Shown here: piece after piece, positions 40,021 through 42,694 of the stretch
Position numbering within the stretch: the first letter of the stretch is position 1
Layout: every line of letters begins with the position of its first letter
From: Neglectibacter sp. X58
Lineage (GTDB): Bacteria; Bacillota; Clostridia; Oscillospirales; Acutalibacteraceae
DNA: 42,694 nucleotides
Direction of reading: 5' to 3'
NCBI RefSeq assembly: GCF_009936035.1
Contig: NZ_QWEO01000021.1
Coordinates: 1-42,694, forward strand
Notes under the pieces: generated by a model
The model's database searches: none
Told to the model about the DNA's origin: nothing
The model's input: only the letters and a program-made list of their open reading frames with translations
Program-made: the position numbers and the translations under genes

Positions 40021-41928
40021 ATGAGACGCTGGTTACCCGGCCTGTTTTTGGCTTTGCTCCTGTTGCTCTTTTCCCTGCCTGCCGCTGCCCAGGAGGAGTG
40101 TGCCTTTCGCGGGACGCTCTCTGCAAAAGAGGGCCGGGGCGGCAGTACGGTTGATCTAACAGTATACTATGATGGAAGCTTAGGCCCTTTAGGGTCTTTT
40201 GTTTTTTGGGTAGATTTTGATTCCCAGCGTCTGGCCTGCCAGAAAGTGAGCCTGGGCGAGGGGCTGCGGGGGCATTACACCCTTGATGATACAGTGGGGG
40301 ATGGGCAGGCAGCCGCAGTCTACACCCAGAAAACGGCGGACACAGCCTACGGGGATGCCGGAGAGGTTCTGAAGTGCCGTTTCCAGGTGCGGGAGGGCGC
40401 GCCGGAGGGGGACGGGGATTTCCGGCTGCGGACAGCCCAGGTCTATTCCCCTCAGGGAGAGCCTCTATGCCCGGACAGGGAGGAGGCTTTGCCCTTTGCT
40501 GTCCTGGGGCCTGTCAGTTCCACAGCCGCTTTGTTGGATTTGGCCCCTTCCCAGGGGGCTTTGGATCAGCCCTTTTCCCCAGAACAGTTTTTTTATACCA
40601 TGACAGTGCCCTATGAGGTGAAAACCCTCACTTTTACGGCAACTCCGGCGGAGGGGGCTTCCTGCCGGGTGAACCGGAAAAACCTGGGGGCCGGGGGCAG
40701 CGAAACAGAGTTTCAAATTACGGTGACAGCGGCAGACGGGAAAACAAAGCAGGTGTACCGGGTTACAGTCTACCGGCAGGAAAAGGAGCCTTTAAGCGGG
40801 GAAGCGTCCCTCTTGGAGCTTGCCCCTGACACAGGGAAGCTGGAGCAGACCTTTTCCCCGGACAGGCTCTCCTATACCATGACAGTGCCCTATGAGGTAA
40901 AAACCCTCACTTTTACGGCAACCCCGGCGGAAGGGGCTTCCTGCCGGGTGAACCGGAAAAACCTGGGGGCCGGGGGCAGCGAAACAGAGTTTCAAATTAC
41001 GGTGACAGCGGCAGACGGGAAAACAAAGCAGGTGTACCGGGTTACTGCCTACCGGCAGGAAAAGGAGCCTTTAAGCGGGGAAGCGTCCCTCTTGGAGCTT
41101 GCCCCTGACACAGGGAAGCTGGAACAGGCTTTTTCCCCGGACAGGCTCTTCTATACCATGACAGTGCCCTATGAGGTGAAAACCCTCACTTTTACGGCAA
41201 CCCCGGCAGAAGGGGCTTCCTGCCGGGTGAACCGGAAAAACCTGGGGGCTGGGGGCAGCGAAACGGAGTTTCAAATTACGGTGACAGCGGCAGACGGGAA
41301 AACAAAGCAGGTGTACCGGGTTACTGTCTACCGGCAGGAAAAGGAGGACAATCTGGAAAGCGGGACAGGGGAAGCGCTGCTGCTGTCCCTTGTCCCGGAA
41401 ACAGGGCAGTTGGATCAGGCCTTTTCCTCTGACAAGCTCCGTTACACCATGACAGTGCCCTTTTCCGTTACAGCGGTCACCTTCCAGACCCAGCCTGCCC
41501 CAGGGGCTTCCTGCCGGGTAAACCGGAAGAATTTAGGGGCCGGAGGCAGTGACACGGAGTTCCTCTTTACCGTAACGGCGGCAGACGGAAAAACTAAGCA
41601 GGTATATAGCGTTACTGTACACAGGGAAGAAAGGGAAAGCAGCAGCGCTTCAGGAAAGCTTTCTCCCTCCCCTGGGCAAAGCCCGGCACCCTCCCCGTCC
41701 CCGCCCCGGGAGGGTGAGGATGGCCCATACCCCACCAGCGTGCCGGTGCCTGTAGAAGGAGAGGAAGGGCAGGAGGCCGCCCTGCCGGAAATACTGGTGG
41801 AAAACCAGGACAGATCCCTTGCGTACACCCTGGCGCTGGCAGCTTTCCTTGTCCTGCTGTATGTTTCCGGACCGGTTTCCCGCTGGATTTTTCAAAAGAA
41901 AGAGAAGGCCGGGAAGGACAAGAAATAG
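40021..41928 (+). CDS. membrane-anchored protein with a cohesin-type domain and four cadherin-like repeats
   Basis: 635 residues. Signal peptide 1-23 (cleavage AAA-QEE). Residues about 28-155 resemble a cohesin-type beta sandwich (GSTVDLTVYYDGSLGPLGSFVFWVDFDSQRL, AGEVLKCRFQV). Four tandem cadherin-like beta-sandwich domains of 93 residues follow (about 165-545), each with FSP-x-x-x-x-YTMTVP, EGASCRVNRKNLGAGGS and TVTAADGKTKQVYRVTVYRQE. A proline/serine linker (about 548-590) and a C-terminal helix (AYTLALAAFLVLLYVSG) ending in lysines anchor it; no LPxTG motif. No cellulosome or dockerin gene is nearby, so the cohesin domain probably serves display rather than cellulosome assembly (inference). 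The start at 40021 follows GGGGAAAGGGG. Confidence 0.85.
   Translation: MRRWLPGLFLALLLLLFSLPAAAQEECAFRGTLSAKEGRGGSTVDLTVYYDGSLGPLGSFVFWVDFDSQRLACQKVSLGEGLRGHYTLDDTVGDGQAAAVYTQKTADTAYGDAGEVLKCRFQVREGAPEGDGDFRLRTAQVYSPQGEPLCPDREEALPFAVLGPVSSTAALLDLAPSQGALDQPFSPEQFFYTMTVPYEVKTLTFTATPAEGASCRVNRKNLGAGGSETEFQITVTAADGKTKQVYRVTVYRQEKEPLSGEASLLELAPDTGKLEQTFSPDRLSYTMTVPYEVKTLTFTATPAEGASCRVNRKNLGAGGSETEFQITVTAADGKTKQVYRVTAYRQEKEPLSGEASLLELAPDTGKLEQAFSPDRLFYTMTVPYEVKTLTFTATPAEGASCRVNRKNLGAGGSETEFQITVTAADGKTKQVYRVTVYRQEKEDNLESGTGEALLLSLVPETGQLDQAFSSDKLRYTMTVPFSVTAVTFQTQPAPGASCRVNRKNLGAGGSDTEFLFTVTAADGKTKQVYSVTVHREERESSSASGKLSPSPGQSPAPSPSPPREGEDGPYPTSVPVPVEGEEGQEAALPEILVENQDRSLAYTLALAAFLVLLYVSGPVSRWIFQKKEKAGKDKK
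40513..41349 (+). repeat. 279-bp tandem repeats coding cadherin-like domains
   Basis: Units at 40513-40791, 40792-41070 and 41071-41349 share an exact 279-bp period (93 codons). Units two and three are nearly identical at DNA level, differing by scattered substitutions. A fourth, more divergent unit follows at about 41377-41634. The unit number can change by recombination without breaking the frame. Confidence 0.9.
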
Positions 41929-41964
41929 AACGGCAGGCAGCGCAAAAGAACACCGGAAATGCAA

Positions 41965-42002
41965 AAAAGCCTGAGGCGGATTTTTTCCGCCCCGGGCTTT
42001 TC
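41965..42002 (+). terminator. terminator of the cohesin/cadherin-like gene
   Basis: AAAAGCC-TG-AGGCGGA / TCCGCC-CC-GGGCTTTT stem with internal mismatch followed by TTTTC. Confidence 0.7.
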
Positions 42003-42070
42003 GTCTATCTCTTTAGCGCAAAGAATTATCGGCTAAGCCGGGGGGATAAAAAGCTTTATAGTTAACACAG

Positions 42071-42160
42071 TTCAAAAGAGGTGACCTCTTTTGAACCAGG
42101 CGGTAAAGCCGCCTGACTTTAAAATCGGTAAATACCAATTTAAAAGTGTGTTTACTATAG
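42071..42160. repeat. triple-hairpin intergenic repeat, copy 2 (inverted)
   Basis: In the opposite orientation to the copy at 18176-18272: TTCAAAAGAGG-TGA-CCTCTTTTGAA (42071-42095), CCAGGCGG-taaa-CCGCCTG (42096-42115), AAAATCGG..CCAATTTT (42121-42142), then AGTGTGTTTACTATAG, the complement of copy 1's CTATAGTAAACGCACTT. Loops differ and stems are kept. Confidence 0.85.
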
Positions 42161-42536
42161 CATAAAGCATTGAGCGAAGCGAGTTGACAGATAACATGTG
42201 CAGGACATAGATGCAGTCAATAGAGAAACAGGGCTTGGCCCATTTACGGATAGCAGTCGTTGCACTGGCGAATCTTTTTAGTACCTCTTGAGAGGCAACT
42301 GGCACTATGCCCTTTTAGGGCTGTGCAAACCATGCGTTCTGCGCGTATTATTGTAATGCTTGCAGAGTAACTATTTTTGCAAAAAGGCCTTGATTTTCTT
42401 TCGTGTGTCAGGTATAATAGAAGCTGCTTGATGGCGGCAATATAATACAGTATTTCTGTTTCATTATTGCTTTAGCATAAACCCTTGATTTTATGAGGCT
42501 TTTGGCAATTTAATCAGGGGTTGGGACTTAATAGAT
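42161..42536 (+). other. spacer before tRNA-Leu with its promoter
   Basis: No protein gene is seen. TTGATT (42390-42395), a 17-bp spacer and TATAAT (42413-42418) form a good promoter for the tRNA, about 115 bp upstream. Small hairpin CCTCTTGAGAGG near 42282 and TGCCCTTTTAGGGC near 42307. Confidence 0.6.
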
Positions 42537-42623
42537 GCCGGTGTGATGGAATTGGCAGACGTGATGGACTCAAAATCCATTGGTAGCGATACCGTGCCGG
42601 TTCGAGTCCGGCCACCGGCACCA
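42537..42623 (+). tRNA. tRNA-Leu, anticodon CAA
   Basis: 87 nt including encoded CCA. Acceptor stem GCCGGTG / CACCGGC, D-arm with GGAATTGGCAGACG, anticodon loop CTCAAAATC reading CAA between stems ATGGA and TCCAT, long variable arm as in class II tRNAs, T-arm GGTTCGAGTCC. Followed directly by a terminator, so it is a single-gene tRNA unit. Confidence 0.95.
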
Positions 42624-42625
42624 CG

Positions 42626-42665
42626 AAAGTCCTCAGTCGATGATACAATCGGCTGAGGACTTTTT
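42626..42665 (+). terminator. terminator of tRNA-Leu
   Basis: AGTCCTCAGTCGAT / ATCGGCTGAGGACT stem (one G-T pair) followed by TTTTT. Confidence 0.9.
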
Positions 42666-42694
42666 AATTTTGCCTATGAAAAAGCCTTGTAATC

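Noticed and set aside
40513-41349. Possible CRISPR or satellite array from the 279-bp repeats
   Set aside because: The repeats are in frame, contiguous without spacers, and encode 93-residue beta-sandwich domains of one protein.

Overview
The window looks like the chromosome of a spore-forming, GC-rich gut-type clostridium (Lachnospiraceae/Oscillospiraceae style). Reasons: YunB with a sigma-E-like promoter, an ECF transporter S subunit, a CyuA-type (UPF0597) protein, large hybrid histidine kinases preceded by lipoproteins, XRE regulators fused to membrane segments, AGGAGG-type ribosome sites, and a cohesin/cadherin-like surface protein. Genus cannot be fixed from the sequence. There is no rRNA and no CRISPR array.

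Layout. 1-863: wreckage of mobile DNA, namely a DUF6273-like phage protein remnant, a 5' stub of a Tn4451-type recombinase and an intact tnpW. 1145-5772: a MarR regulator, then an XRE-regulator/ATPase/FtsX-permease ABC operon that ends inside a structured MITE-like element. 6024-9672: a recombinase cassette made of an XRE repressor, a large serine recombinase and three small proteins. All four non-repressor products carry copies of one uncharacterised domain; this is the strongest candidate for an undescribed system. 10113-17828: housekeeping genes (ligA, yunB, a membrane protein, an O-acetylhomoserine sulfhydrylase, a zinc-ribbon membrane protein, an RluA-type pseudouridine synthase, an XRE-membrane protein).

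17850-27200: two repeat elements, a P-loop kinase/ECF-S pair, a lipoprotein fusing a solute-binding protein to a 5'-nucleotidase C-terminal domain, a hybrid sensor kinase with two receivers, a sugar-phosphate isomerase-like protein, and a CyuA-like L-cysteine desulfidase with a 27-bp dyad at its transcription start. 27582-35003: an AT-richer island with a type I restriction-modification operon (XRE, hsdR, hsdS, PrrC-like anticodon nuclease, hsdM). The nuclease and hsdM each carry a one-base frameshift in an A run.

35797-42694: a second hybrid sensor kinase (GAF-PAS-PAS-HK-REC), a small membrane protein, a GNAT acetyltransferase, a cohesin plus four cadherin-like repeats membrane-anchored protein, a second copy of a triple-hairpin repeat, and a tRNA-Leu(CAA) with its own promoter and terminator.

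Repeats are a theme. Elements at 1725-1887 and 21643-21810 share a core, while their paired arms differ but stay complementary. Another MITE-like element at 17859-17975 is flanked by CTAAG duplications. A triple-hairpin repeat occurs at 18176-18272 and, inverted, at 42071-42160. All identifications come from reading the sequence and family knowledge; no database search was run.
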